Source: Akebia trifoliata (taxonomy: Eukaryota > Streptophyta > Magnoliopsida > Ranunculales > Lardizabalaceae). From it: a stretch of 64,000 nt of DNA. A model generated the notes under the pieces. That model saw only the letters and a list, made by a program, of their open reading frames with translations. It was not told where the DNA came from and made no database searches. The stretch covers positions 9,469,658 through 9,533,657 of the forward strand of contig CM030704.1 in assembly GCA_017979445.1 (NCBI GenBank), given 5' to 3'. Within the stretch, counting starts at the first letter, position 1; each line of letters begins with the position of its first letter. Shown one piece after another: positions 10,263 through 22,206 of the stretch. Made by a program: the position numbers and the translations under genes.

Positions 10263-11982
10263 TGAAAGCGCCCTCGATCCGCGGGGTGCGCGGATCCACT
10301 TTTGACCCTTGAGGTTTGGGAGTCGCCACCTAGTTATTACGGTCTAGGAACCAAATTGACCCTACAATGGATAAAAGAACTAATCTACTATAGAAATCTG
10401 AATCCGGGGATCATGTTACGGGGTTGGAAGGTATTAGGCACCAACCCCGCCCGGCCAATGCCGGTCTCTACTTATCCCAAATACGTCTACATTGCTAATG
10501 ACAAACCTAGATTAAAAATAAATAAGAAAAATTTACCTTTTGATCTGCAAAAGTGTTATTCCCTCAGATCTGGTGAGAATGGCTCATTGTACCGTATTCC
10601 TTACTTCGTTCTATATCCGGATCTGATTCTTGATCTCCGAGGTAAGGTATCCCCTTCTTGGATCTGGGTACTTCGAATTTGTTGTGGATTTTTGGGATGT
10701 TTTTGAGAGGTTTTGGGGTGTTTTTTGGGCTAAAATCGGAGTAGGGGTGTTAGGGAAGGAGTTGGGACTCCAAAATTAGGGTTTTGGGGAGGCTATGGAG
10801 GCTTCTTTACCTACTTCTCCTAGGGTTTATTTTTTGATACGAAAATAGGGTGTGGAGGCTCCTATTTATAAAGTTTTTAGAAGCATTTAGGGTTTGATTA
10901 GGGTTTCTTTTTAGGGTTTCAATTAGGGTTTTGACTTAGTCTTTAGGGTTTTAGGGTTTTGACTTTAGTCTTATGAGATTGACTTGATTAGTTTTAGATT
11001 AGGGTTTGGATTTAGGGTTTTGACCTTAGTCTTATGAGATTGACTTGATTAGTTTAGATTAGGGTTTTGATTTAGGGTTTTGACCTTAGTCTTATGAGAT
11101 TGACTCGATTAGTACCTTGACTTCAGTCTTGCTTGATTGACTTTAATTTTGACTTTAGTCTCACTTGATTGACTTTAATACCTTGACTTCAGTCTTGCTT
11201 GATTTACTTTTAATTTTTGGAGAACCCCCTTCTATTATATCTTTAATTCTTTGAACCCCCAAATGGAGGGGTCCTTAAAGAAATATCCCACGAACCCTCA
11301 ACAATTTTGCCTGAGAGTCCAATTAATCGATTTTTTAGGTTCAACTTTTTAAATTAATTTCATTAATGTTTCGCTTTAATTATTAATGTTTTATTTATTA
11401 ATTTCGAATTTTTTAATTATGAAAATTGTGAAATTATCGTTTTGCCCTCGAAGAGGATTTTTTACGTTTTAAGTCGTTTTTCAATGTTCCAGGATGTTTT
11501 GGAATCAGTTTTTCGTAAGGAATTCAATGGGAATGTTGGTTTTTGTCATTTATGAAGTTTTTTATATGAAATGATCGTGAACTTTATGAGGGGTATTTTC
11601 GTAATTTTGTCAAATTTTGTGAAAATTGGCGAAGTGTTTTACTTGGTTTCGATTTATTATTTTATGTGTTTGAGTGGGTTTTCCTAAGCGTAATGCAGGC
11701 TCTAGAGTTGTTTTGATGTTAGGGGTATTTTGGTAATTTAGTGATTTTTATCGTGAAGCTTCTTTTTTATTTGCAAGATCATGATTTCTATGTTTCTGGA
11801 GTCGTATTTTCCTAGCGTAGCGTGGTTTCTAAGGTTTTGTCAATTCGAGATACCTCATCTGGATTTCTGAAACAAATCTGGTAACAAAGTAAAGCAATGG
11901 AATACACATCCATCATTGGGAATCCTTGCGATCGGGTTGACGAGTTGATTAATCAGGCGAGTGCAAAAATGGGGTGTCTACA
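10263..11982 (-). repeat. El-1 5' LTR
   Basis: A 1720-bp LTR nearly identical to 388-2105. The TATA box (TATAAATA on minus) is at 10863-10870 and the U5 hairpin at 10276-10296. The differences I found from the partner are one A/G substitution in an A-rich stretch near U5 and two single-T length changes. The 134-residue open frame at 10302-10706 is the same chance LTR frame as at 427-903. Confidence 0.95.
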
Positions 11983-13142
11983 TGAGCACCTCTATTTATA
12001 GATTTTTTTAGGGGTTAATTTTGATAGAGTTAGTGTTTAATTAGAGTTCTTTTAATTAGAGTTGTGTTTTAGTTAGACTTGTTTTAGGTAGAATTGTGTT
12101 TTAATTAGAATTGTTTTAGGTAGAATTATTTTTAAGTTAGAACTCTATTAGATAGAATTATTATTTAATTAGAATTCTATTATGACTTTTGGTCTTATTT
12201 GATTGACTTTTAATATTTTGACTATAGTCTTAATTGATTGACTTTTAATATCTTGACTTTAGTCTTGCTTGATTTACTTTTAATTTTTGGATTTTAGTCT
12301 TGCTTGATTGACTTTAATACCTTGACTTTAGTCTTGCTTAATTTACTTTTAATTTTTGGTGACCCCTCCTCCATTATTTCTTTAATTCTTTGGACCCCCA
12401 AATGGAGGGGTCCTTAAAGAAATATCCCACGAACCCTCAACAATTTTACTTGAAAGCCCGATTGATCGATTTTTTTAATTGAAAATTTTAATTTAATTTC
12501 ATCAATGTTTCATTTTAATTATTTAATATTTTATTTATTAATTTCGAATTTTTTTATTATGAAAATTATGAAATTACCGTTTTGTCCCAGGAGAGGACTT
12601 TTCACGTTTTAAGTCGGTTTTTAATGTTCCAGGATGTTTTAGAATCGATTTTTCGTAAGGAATTCAATGGAAATATTGGTTTGTGTCATTTATGAAATTT
12701 TGTGTGTGAAATGGTCATGAACTTTATGAGGGGCATTTTCGTAATTTTGTCGAATTCTGTTAAAATTGGTGAAATGATTTATTTGGTTTCGATTTATTAT
12801 TTTATGTGTTTGAATGGGTTTTCCTAAGCGTAATGTAGGCTCTAGGGTTGTTTTGAGGTTAGGGGTATTTTGGTAATTTGGTAATTTGGTCAATTTTTAG
12901 TGATTTTGATCGTGAAGCTTCTTTTTGGGTCTGCAAGATGATGATTTCTATGTTTCTGGAGTCGTATTTTCCTAGCGTAGCGTGGTTTCTAAGGTTTTGT
13001 CAATTCGAGATACCTCATCCGGATTTCTGAAACATTTTTTGTAACAAAATAAAGCAATAGAATACATATCCATCATTGGGAATCATTGCGATTGGGTTGA
13101 CGAGTTGATTAATCAGGCGAGTGCAAAAATGGGGTGTCTATA
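11983..13142 (-). mobile_element. El-2 3' LTR, U3-side fragment
   Basis: This continues the LTR interrupted at 387. The first five bases are the El-1 TSD. The El-2 TATA box (TATAAATA on minus) is at 11993-12000, so El-1 landed about 6 bp downstream of it. The terminal CA has mutated to TA at 13141-13142. Relative to the other El-2 LTR, this copy carries an extra duplicated TTTAATTTTTGG/TTGACTTTAGTC segment near 12270-12350. Confidence 0.9.
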
Positions 13143-13524
13143 GATGCCCCTATTTGGCAGAGGGTTGAAGCAAACTAGATAGCAAATCTATTTTGGTAGA
13201 TAGTGCGATATCTGAATGCCAAAGCTGGTGACAGTTCTTTTTGCAGCCTGATTTAGCAATTCGTCGTGGTGTTCAGATCCTTGAGGATAAAACTCTCCCC
13301 GACCAAAAAAGTTGTCAGGTCCTTGAGCGCAAACTCTCACTGACGGTGTCAGATCCTTGAATTTTGGAAAATTCTCTTTGACTGATGGAACAACTGTGCA
13401 AGTGTGTGACTTAAAATCTGTGATAAATTTCAAAAAGTTTAAGTTGGAACTAAGTAAAATCTGAGCATAAAATGAATATAAATTGAGCATAATTTGAGCA
13501 TAAACTGAGCATCGATTGAGCATA

Positions 13525-14225
13525 ATTCTAAGAAAACCCTCGGCGGTAACTGAGCAAAATCCAAGTTAACCCTTGGCGGCAACTGAGTAAAATCCAAGAT
13601 AACCCTTGGTGGCAACTGAGCAAAATCCGAGATAACCTTTGGCGGCAACTGGCTGAGCATAATCCAAGCAAACCCTCGGTGGCATCTGGCTGAGCATAAT
13701 CCGAGCAAACTCTCGGCGGCAACTGGCTGAGCAAAATCCAAGATAACCCTTGGCGGCAACTGAGCAAAATCCGAGATAATCCTCGGCGACAACTGGCTGA
13801 GCATAATCCGAGCAAGCCCTCGGTGGCATTTGGCTGGGAAAAATCGAAGATAACCCTTGGCGGCAACTGAGCAAAATTCGAGATAACCCTCGGTGGCAAC
13901 TGGCTGAGCATAATCCGAGCAAACCCTCGGCGGCAACTGGCTGAGCAAAATCCGAGCAAACCCTCGGCGGCAACTCAGCAAAATCTGAGATAACCCTCGG
14001 CGACAACTGGCTGAGCATAATCCGAGCAAACCCTCGGCGGCAACTGGCTGAGCAAAATCCAAGATAACCCTTGGCGACAACTGAGCAAAATCCGAGATAA
14101 CCCTCGACGGCAACTGGCTGAGCATAATTCGAGCAAACCCTCGGCGGCAACTGGCTGAGCAAAATCCAAGATAACCTTTGGCGGCAACTGAGCAAAATCC
14201 GAGATAACCCTCGACGACAACTGGC
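13525..14225 (-). repeat. 33/37-bp minisatellite in El-2 3' region
   Basis: About 19 units contain GGCGGCAACTG(GCT)GAGCAAAATCC. Units are 33 bp without, or 37 bp with, a four-base insertion, and alternate irregularly. None of the three minus frames meets a stop for long stretches, producing overlapping pseudo-proteins of 262, 209 and 143 residues that repeat the same three peptides in rotation. The position matches the 77-bp array of El-1 and the 53-bp array of El-3. Confidence 0.9.
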
Positions 14226-14229
14226 AAAA

Positions 14230-15124
14230 TGAATAAATCTAGGAAAGAGTGGATGAATCTAAGAAAGAATGAATAACTTGGGAAAGAGAAAGTAATGAAA
14301 AAAAAGATTGAATCTGGGAATGAACAGATCTGGGAAATAATGATGAATTTGGAAAGGAATGATTGAATCTAGGAATGAATAAATCTGATAAATCATTAGT
14401 GAATTTGGAAAGAATCATAGAAATAATGAATGAATCTGGGAATAAATCTGGGAAATAAATTCTGAGTAGAATAAAACTTAAAGGTTGAGAAAATCTCTGG
14501 GAAAAGATCTAAGTTATCAACAAGTTTTGCGATACTTTTATCCCAAAAAAAATTTGAATAAACACTAATGGAAAGAAAGTTTAAAAAGAAAAACCTTAAA
14601 AACTTCTGTTCAAAACATATTAGGCATCTCATTCTCTTTAGGCACATGTTCCAAAATGATCCTTAAATCAGAATTACTTTCTTCTTGATAAACCTGGTTT
14701 GACAATATCTGGATTTATTGAGATGGTTAATTTTTATTAGGTCAAGATTGCTCAACAGATAATTCGAATACATGAAACATAACAAGAACTTCTACAACTG
14801 AGATAAAAAAAATGCCTTTATTTAAAGATGACAAAGAATAGACGAACATGCTTGACTCAAGTGACCTCATCCTTTGAAATTCTGAGACTTTTAAGAGCAT
14901 CATATGTGCAACTTTGAATAGATAAACATTGAAAGTTTGGATTTTTCTTTCGAAGTATGAAATTAATCTGTCTTTCTCCCTTTCAGATCATTTAATCTAA
15001 TGAACATTCCTTCTAAAATCAAAGATGATTTCGATGTCTTCTAAGTTTTTGTCCTTCGTCTGATCTTTCTATTGCGGCATGAACCTTGAAAGAAGTATCA
15101 TAGATTCTCCTCTCGGATTCTTCT
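14230..15124 (-). other. El-2 3' region, AT-rich non-coding
   Basis: The first 200 bp carry degenerate AATGAATAAATCTGGGAAAG-type repeats flanking the minisatellite. The remainder is AT-rich and shows no supported gene. Confidence 0.5.
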
Positions 15125-15425
15125 TTGATGGTGTCTTAACTTTTGTCAGAATTGCCCTTCTGGATTTTCAATCTAGCAGGTTAGGAATTTTATTTTTTAT
15201 ATGCTCTTCTTTTTGCTTAGACCGTCCTTTCGGATTTTCAATCTAACGAGCTTGCTCTGACTTTTGTCCAGATCGCCTTTTCAGGTTTTCGATCTAACGA
15301 GCTTATTTTTTTTTCTCTTGGCTCTGATTGTTGCCAAAGTTGTCCTTTCAGATTTTCAACCTTGCGAGCTCGCCTTAGTTTTTGCCTAAGTCGCCCTTTT
15401 CGGGTTTTCAACTTAGCAGGCTTTT
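15125..15425 (-). repeat. Diverged TTTTTGCCTAGATCGCC modules, El-2 copy
   Basis: About four diverged copies of the module described at 3925-4115, each with a TTTTCRGGTTTTCAA core followed by a TAGCRGGCTT-like end. Confidence 0.75.
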
Positions 15426-16875
15426 ACTTTTCTTCATTAAGAGATCCTTATTAGCGATAGCACGAACTTCCCTTGACCATTTTACGTAATACCCAGGAGG
15501 ACTTTTTAGGTGGGCTTAGGAGGGTTTAGAAAGAAAGGATTAATGATTCAAAATCCCAAAAAAAATGCCCCTAGTCTAATGTACTCTCCATTTCTAAGTA
15601 TCTTTTTTTCTTTGATTTTTTTTATTTAAAAAAATGCCCCTAGTTTGGCATTCTTGATTTTCTTTCTTCTATACTTCGGATGAAAGAAAAATACTCCATT
15701 CTTTATTCATTTTTTTTCTAGGAGTAAAAATCTTTTTTTTTTTTTTGAACCGAGACTGAAGTAACTTCTCAAGTTGTCTACGTACCCCAATTTAGTTTGG
15801 GATTAGGTCTAAACGTAGTTCGAAATACCCTCCCCTAGGTTGGTTGGTTGGTGTGGTTTAGAAAAAAAATGGTTATCTTTTCATATTGGATAGAGGGGCT
15901 AGCGAAGGAATATATATATATATATCTATTTTTTTTTTTTTTTGAAAAAGGGTGAGATTGGAAAAAGTGCATCGATCAAAGAAAGGCCTCCTTAAATGGG
16001 GTATCACACAATTTGATTGAGGTTAGTTAATGCTTTGCCTTATACGGTCTCTTTAATGATAACTGATCTGCCTTAGTTGGGCTCAAATTTCTGAACGAGT
16101 GATTTTATTTTTAACATTGAGTACTTGAGCTGGTCTTCTCTTATAGTGTTGATTCTGGCTCTTAGAGATAGTATTTTTTCTAAAGGAAAAAAAATTTGCC
16201 CTTTACTTGATGTCCACTTTTTGGCATCCATTATATAATGTTCATTTCCTTAACACCCGGGATGATAAATTCTGAACGCTGTGATCTTGAAGTGTTTAAT
16301 CTAATTTGATGGATTACTTTGAGTATTTGAACTCATTGGTGACATTTGATTCTTCTGAGTGTAATTCACGCTCCAAATTTTCTCTCTCTTGACCATGACT
16401 CCCTCGCGATGTGATGTGTCTTCGAACTGTCAGAATAACCTCTGATTCTAGAGATATATGTCGTACCCATATCATTAGACCAAAGATTCATTGTTGAAAA
16501 ATATTAATATTCACATTAGGCGTATCCTCATAGGATCATGCGAAAACATCTTTAAACTCCTTAAGTAAGTCCATTATTTTCTCATGTTCTTCTAGGGATT
16601 GGACAGTTTTGATTCGCACTTTTCAAGAATTATCCTTAGATTCAATTTTTAATCAAATTCATTTTCAAAATTTGAAGATTTGTTGCACACATGATAATCG
16701 AAAGAATCTTTTTATTTCATTGGAATGGAAGGATTCCATTATTAACCTAGAACAATGACTCTTGTAAAAAGAAATATTCTTTGAAACTTGACACTACTTG
16801 AAAATTAACGAGACAAAAAAAATAATGGAAAGATTAGGAAAACTAAATGGTATTTTATCCAGCAGACTCAACATT
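15426..16875 (-). other. El-2 region between modules and gag
   Basis: Non-coding. GCCCCTAGT blocks are at 15565 and 15635 and the TACGTA...AACGTAG conserved block at 15750-15850. A short (TA)n lies at 15909-15925. No pol remnant is visible in 16000-16875. Confidence 0.55.
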
Positions 16876-17754
16876 TCACTTAAAGGTTATCTTCTTTGCG
16901 TCGATGAGGTCTTGAATAGCATGGCGGAGAGATATACATTTGTCGGTGTAATGACTTGTAACCTGGTGAAACTCGCAGAACTGGTGACTTTCGCCATTAC
17001 TTTGAGAGGCATTGGGTACGGATTTAGGCTGTAATAGTCTTTTCTTTATTAACATCCTCAAGGCACTACTTAAAGTCATCCCGAGATTATCAAACTTTCT
17101 TCTAGGCTTGGATTGTTTAATAACATTAACTATCGATTGTGTTGGATTTGAGTTAGCAACCTTCAGACTAAAATGCTTCATAAACTCTTCCATGATTTCT
17201 TCCCAAGTATGAAATCGAGACTGTATTAACAATATAAGCCATTCAAAAGCGGGTCCTTTGAGAGTGGTGCAAAATAATTGTGCCATTTGTTCACTTCCTA
17301 AACCTCGAAAATGCATGTCTCCAACATACGAGCATAGGTGAGTTCTTGGACAGGAAGTTCCGTCGTATTTAGGCATGCTTAGTAATTCATATTTTTTTGA
17401 AGTATTGATTCTAGTCGTTGAATCCCCTCTATCTTTGTCTTCGTTATCTTGGCATGCCCCCATCGAATGGCATTGGCAAGCATGATTCATCTGGTTCACA
17501 AAATCTTGCATGATTTGACGTAGATTAACCGTGTTGAAGATTGATAATCCTTTCCGAAACAAATTAGAGATCACGATCAACAAGGGCAAAGGATTTGACC
17601 AAACAATAGAGACTATACTTAGGTAACAAGCTAGATAACTTGACAGAATGACAGGGGTAAAGACACAAAATAGGATGATGTAGAATGTCTTAGAGCAATT
17701 TCGACCAAATAAAATATTTCCTTTTTTATTAAATCCGGATGCATCCTTTATCAT
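16876..17754 (-). pseudogene. gag: Gag of El-2, internally deleted
   Basis: Homologous to the El-1 gag. The first ATG is at 17754; the frame is open from a TTG at 17769. The N-terminal half is poorly alignable. The core starts at SMPKYDGTSCPRTHL and runs through GPAFEWL to EEFMKHFS, then jumps to LKVANSNPT, skipping about 100 residues present in El-1 (the FTEFIARW block). In El-1 the two joined positions read KEFIGRYS and KHFKPNVN, so the KHF motif shared by the two sides suggests deletion between short matches. The knuckle is kept as C-x2-H-x4-H-x4-C. The frame ends in ITFK, earlier than in El-1, so the proline-rich tail is missing. With the core deleted it is probably non-functional although the reading frame is open. 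Confidence 0.8.
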
Positions 17755-17769
17755 TACCAGGTTTACCAA

Positions 17770-20700
17770 AATAAGAAATTAATATAATGACTTACAGTCC
17801 GATGGGCAAAGTGATGTGACCAATTTAATTCATTTGATCATATGCAAGCATAATGAAATAATAGGAACCCGTTGATTTGACTGGTTCCATGAATGACATC
17901 ACGCATCCAATCAAGTTGTTAGTTCTATTTAGATCGATCTAACCGAATGGATTAAATTAGACTTTTCTTTGCTTGTAATCAATTGATCCATTTGATCATG
18001 TAAAAGTTAATCAAAAAATTTATTCCAAATAGGTCAATCGATATACTACAAACTAACTAGATCCATAGGTATTTTAGTACGTTTCCAAGGTCCATGCAAA
18101 AATAGATTTTTTGTACGTCATTTTCTATGAAAGAATAAATCATTTTGTAAATTATTTGTCCCTTATTTTCTTTTGGAAAACATTTTCTGAAAAATATTTT
18201 TTTTTGAAAATCTTATTCTTATGAAAAATATTTTCTGGAAAATATTTTTTCTTGGAAAACATTTTTTCTCTGAAAAATAATTTTTTATTTGGAAAGCATT
18301 TTCTCTTAGAAAATCTTGTTCTTATGGAAAATATTTTTTGGAAAACGTTTTTTCTTAGAAAATATTTTTTCTAGAGAATAACACTTTTTTCTGAAAAACA
18401 CTTCTTTTGGAAAATATTTTTTCTGGACAATACTTTCCCTTTGTAAACTATTTTTCTTCTTTGAAAATTTGATTTCTATTTCGATTTAAATGGCCCGGTC
18501 CATTATGATTGTTGGATCGAGTTGGGCTGGGTCATTTGCAAGAGATGGATTATTTATTGGGTCGGTGCACCCATTTTAATTTCAAATCAGGTTAAACAAC
18601 AAAAAAATTTATCCTTGAGGACAAACCCGCACATTCCTGATCTCATCATTCATATACATTCATCTCATCATTCACATGCATTCTGATTTCATCATTCACA
18701 TACACTTATCAATCAAAAGGTTCCATTCAATAAACAACCCGGGAACACCCACGATAAGTTCGAGTCATGATCTATAGGGAAGGTTTCTAGACTCTAAGTT
18801 TACTACGTGTAATGCATTTTTATCTAGCCACCCTTGCCCAAATACACTTATATACCTCTCGATACGTGGTGACTTGGTTTGATATACCGTATAGGTGATA
18901 ATCTAAAACCTCAACTCACTTCTCTGAAGCCAAAAACAGCCAGTTTGATCTCCAGTTGAGAGGTGGTGCACAATGCCGAGCAAGGGCCCACTTAAATACA
19001 TCTCGTCTAGAATAGACGTTGTCTATCCCCCTCGTACAGTAGGGTACAGCGGGGCAAAATCTCGTTTAGGCACCGTTTTGACTAAGAAGTGCAATTGATC
19101 TTAGATTATCTTTTACATACCTATGGGTACGAGTCAAGAGTTGTAGCTTTCATAAATGGTTTGACATCCCATGAGGGGACCGACCACGTACTACTACTAC
19201 GTTGGCAATCGGGACATGTGACTGTGTGGCTCACTATAGGTCAAAGGCTCAGGTCGCTCCAGCCTGGGTACATCAATATACCTCTCAGAATCACCTGATT
19301 AGACGGTATTGATGTCCCAGTTTGATATACCTAAGGTACGTGACTGGAGTTGTGGTTTTCATGAATGACGTCGCATCTCCGAAGAGACCGGGCCACGCAC
19401 TAGTGCCACGTTGGCTATATAGGACGTGTAAGTGTGCAAAACAGTAAACATGCATGTGGTGTATGCAAAACAGGGTGGGGTGTGCCCGGGACCTTTTTTT
19501 AACAAATGGGCCCATGGGCCTGATCAAACCATTATACATTAAAATATTAATCACAATAATACACAAACCAATCACATCCCATCACATTAATACTTAGGAT
19601 CAACATAAGCACTCATATCTCAATTTTTGGCATGTTAAATAAGCAATCACAATAGGACTAATAATTAAAATCAATCATCGAAATAAGCACATAATTTTTT
19701 TTTTTTTTTTAGTCCAATTTTTTCTTTTATTAATTCAATCAAAAATCGTGTTGGTGACCCCAAATACATCGACATTCTCAAAGAATAATGGTAATTGTTG
19801 GGATGGAGATTTTTCTTTAAAATCAAATAACCTCTCTTTTTTTTTTATAAAAAAAACTAAAAATTAAAAATCCTAAAAAAAACCAAGAAGTGAGTCGTTA
19901 TTGCCATACCAACTTCTACTAATGCCACCCCAATTTAAATCACCAAATAGTTACTATAATTAAGGTAACATTAGAAAAATCGATGTGCCAATAAGGAGAC
20001 ATTTCTTTGGCCACGGAGAGGGCAGCCAATAATTCTCTCATTTTTTGTTATCACGTTGTTAGGTCAATAATCGTTGATAAGAAGAAAATAATACAAAATT
20101 AATAAAGCTAGCCTTAACATTTAGTGACATATAACGAGTGGTCAAGACACTTTCCTTATCAAGAAAAGTGATTTTATAAATTAAATAATAAGTCAAGTAA
20201 AGTATCGGGACCCACTCCAAAATTTACCATAAGTAACAACTCCCTAAAGCTTTTTTAGTGCTAACTTAGTTCTGTCAAGCAAAAATTTTGTTATGTTTTT
20301 TTTTTATTTTTTATTTTTAAAAGCAAAACCCAACAGCAATTTTTAGTGCTAACATAGTTCTGTCAAGCAATTTGTTTTGTTTTGTTTTTTAAAGCAAAAC
20401 CCAACAGCAATTTAACCGAAATCAACTCTCAAATATTTCAACCTCTCAGATTCTCTACATATAGAGAGAGAGAGAGAACAAAAAGGGAAGACAAGAAAAG
20501 AGAAACACACATAGATGTAAACAGCCAGCATATCTATGTGTTATTTTGATGATTTATCTTCAAACCAACGTCGCCTAACTTAGACTTCGCAACCGAACAA
20601 TACCCATATATGAAAAAATTGGGAATTTACAGATTACCCACTATCAAGCACAAGTCCTAAGAGGACTATTGAAGTTCGGGTTTCTCCATTCCCTCATCGA

Positions 20701-22030
20701 ACATAATTTCTTGGGAGCGACATTCGCAGCTGCAGAAAGCTTTCTTGCCTTTGTAAATGTATATGCCCCTCCCCTACCCGAGATTCTTCTTGTAAGTAAA
20801 AGAAGCTGAGGAAATTCTTGGATGTATACCTCGATCGATCAGAAAAAAAAAAAAGCTCCTTCCTCGGCATAGAAAATTCGACAACACCGAACAATTCTTC
20901 ACTATGCAGTCATCGAAAATATGAGTTTGTTCTTGGGTTTGGTCCATGGGTTATCACACAAGTATAATCCTCAGAGGATTCCATCTCATTAGCGGAGAGA
21001 CAACCCGTAAAAACCCAAGGTGAGCCTGGTGTTTCAAGGCCAAAATTCGCAGACCCAGATTTTTGGTGAAGACGGAAAGTTACGGGTTTTGAGACCGAAA
21101 TTGGATGGAGATTTTGGGGGATTCAATAGGAGAATTAAGAGAGTGAGAGAGAGAGAGAGGTGAAAAAGAGACAGGCGTCTCTCTGTTTGCTGCCAAGAAC
21201 CAATTGAGAAGAAGATAAAATAAGAAAAAGGTAAATTTACTATTGGCACACCACGTTTTAGGTCCTCTTTTGTTTTGCGATTTTTTACGCGAATTTTTTT
21301 GTTTAAAAAAAAAAAAGGTGTTGCTCTTTCTAACAGGAGGTTACTTCATGAATTTTTCCTTTAAAAAAAATAAAATACACCATCCATTTTTTTTTTTTAA
21401 TTTTACTTCTTGTTGCTATAAACACGTTGCTCACACCAAATTTTTAACAAAAAAAAGCATACCATTCACCCTTTTTGTTAGCAATAGCATAGCACAAGTA
21501 ATAATAGAAATAAAATAAAAATAAATTTTTTTTCAAAAGGAGAAAGAGGGTTTGAAAACAAGAAAGCGAGTCTTTATTTTTTTGTATTCTTTTCTTTGAT
21601 ACGCACCATGCATAGCAATGCCGATTTAAAAAAAATATATTATTTTTTTATTTAAAAAAAATAAAATAAAATAAATGAAAAAATTGGTCTCTCCCCATCC
21701 CAATCATCATCATTCTATCCTTAATTTATATGTCAATTTGAATATTTCATTATTTAGGGTGATCCTAAATGAACTTGATTAAATCACAATGATAATATAC
21801 CAAATCTCAAAATCAAATCAAATGATGTTAATAGAGGCTAATACAAGATATCCCAAATAAAAATGAGCTATCAACCATTCTCATTTTCATATCTTTAACC
21901 TTCCGATTATTTTGGGTAATCCTGCATTATTTAGGGTCATTCCAAATGATCCTAAATCGAATAATATTCCACAATAACAAGTTCAAAACTTAATCCAAAT
22001 CATACCAAGAGAATGTAACACAATCCAAAA

Positions 22031-22061
<31 letters not shown>

Positions 22062-22186
22062 AATAAATAAAATAAATAAACGAATCAAATAAACTAGAAA
22101 ATAAACAAAACAAAATAAAAAATAAAAAAATAGGTCTAAATAGCAATGTTCCCATACTTGGGGCTTTTCAAGTTTGATCCTCAATA
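17770..22186 (-). other. El-2 5' leader (about 4.4 kb)
   Basis: Non-coding leader with the conserved leader modules at 18722-19515. Other content: a degenerate GAAAATATTTTTTCTGG repeat (18175-18470), an 88-bp duplication containing TAGTTCTGTCAAGCAA (20255-20412), GA runs (20462-20478, 21139-21162), homopolymer A/T runs, and an (AAAT)n microsatellite at 22028-22082. Short frames at 20694-21518 show no domain. I see no host gene here. Confidence 0.6.
18722..19515 (-). repeat. Shared leader modules, El-2 copy
   Basis: Nearly collinear with the El-1 copy at 7480-8275, including the paired GTACGAGTCAAGAGTTGTAG and GTACGTGACTGGAGTTGTGG half-units. Confidence 0.85.
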
Positions 22187-22205
22187 GTCCCCAGTGGAGT
22201 CGCCA
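22187..22205 (-). promoter_or_regulatory. El-2 primer binding site
   Basis: Identical to the El-1 PBS (TGGCGACTCCACTGGGGAC on minus), one base inside the 5' LTR. Confidence 0.85.
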
Positions 22206-22206
22206 C

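Larger units (their letters stand above)
388..11982 (-). mobile_element. El-1: young gag-only Tat-type LTR retrotransposon
   Basis: A complete minus-strand LTR element of about 11.6 kb. It has LTRs at both ends (388-2105 and 10263-11982), TG...CA termini, a perfect 5-bp TSD TGAGC (383-387 and 11983-11987), a PBS next to the 5' LTR and a PPT next to the 3' LTR. The 8.2-kb interior has one substantial open frame, gag (5517-6926 from its first ATG). I see no protease, RT, RNase H or integrase motif in any frame. This fits the TR-GAG or LARD-like class of non-autonomous elements. The LTRs differ by one substitution and two single-base indels, so insertion was very recent. The host is the 3' LTR of El-2, whose uninterrupted sequence is seen at 22801. 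Confidence 0.95.
13143..22206 (-). mobile_element. El-2 internal region (gag-only, older)
   Basis: This is the interior of a minus-strand element with LTRs 1-387 plus 11983-13142 (3') and 22207-23909 (5'). It has the same order as El-1: a PPT just after 13142 (one pyrimidine in the tract), the conserved 3' module, a tandem array, TTTGCC modules, gag, leader modules and PBS. It also lacks pol. The 5' flank after 23909 is El-3 leader, where the expected TSD is GTACC; the left flank is outside the window. Confidence 0.9.

Noticed and set aside
13439..14227. A 262-residue repeat protein
   Set aside because: It is a translation of the 33/37-bp minisatellite; equally long frames occur in the other two minus frames.
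20460..21250. Possible host-gene 5' region with GA repeats and short frames
   Set aside because: It lies between the PBS and gag of El-2; no domain, no conserved frame and no splice structure could be supported.
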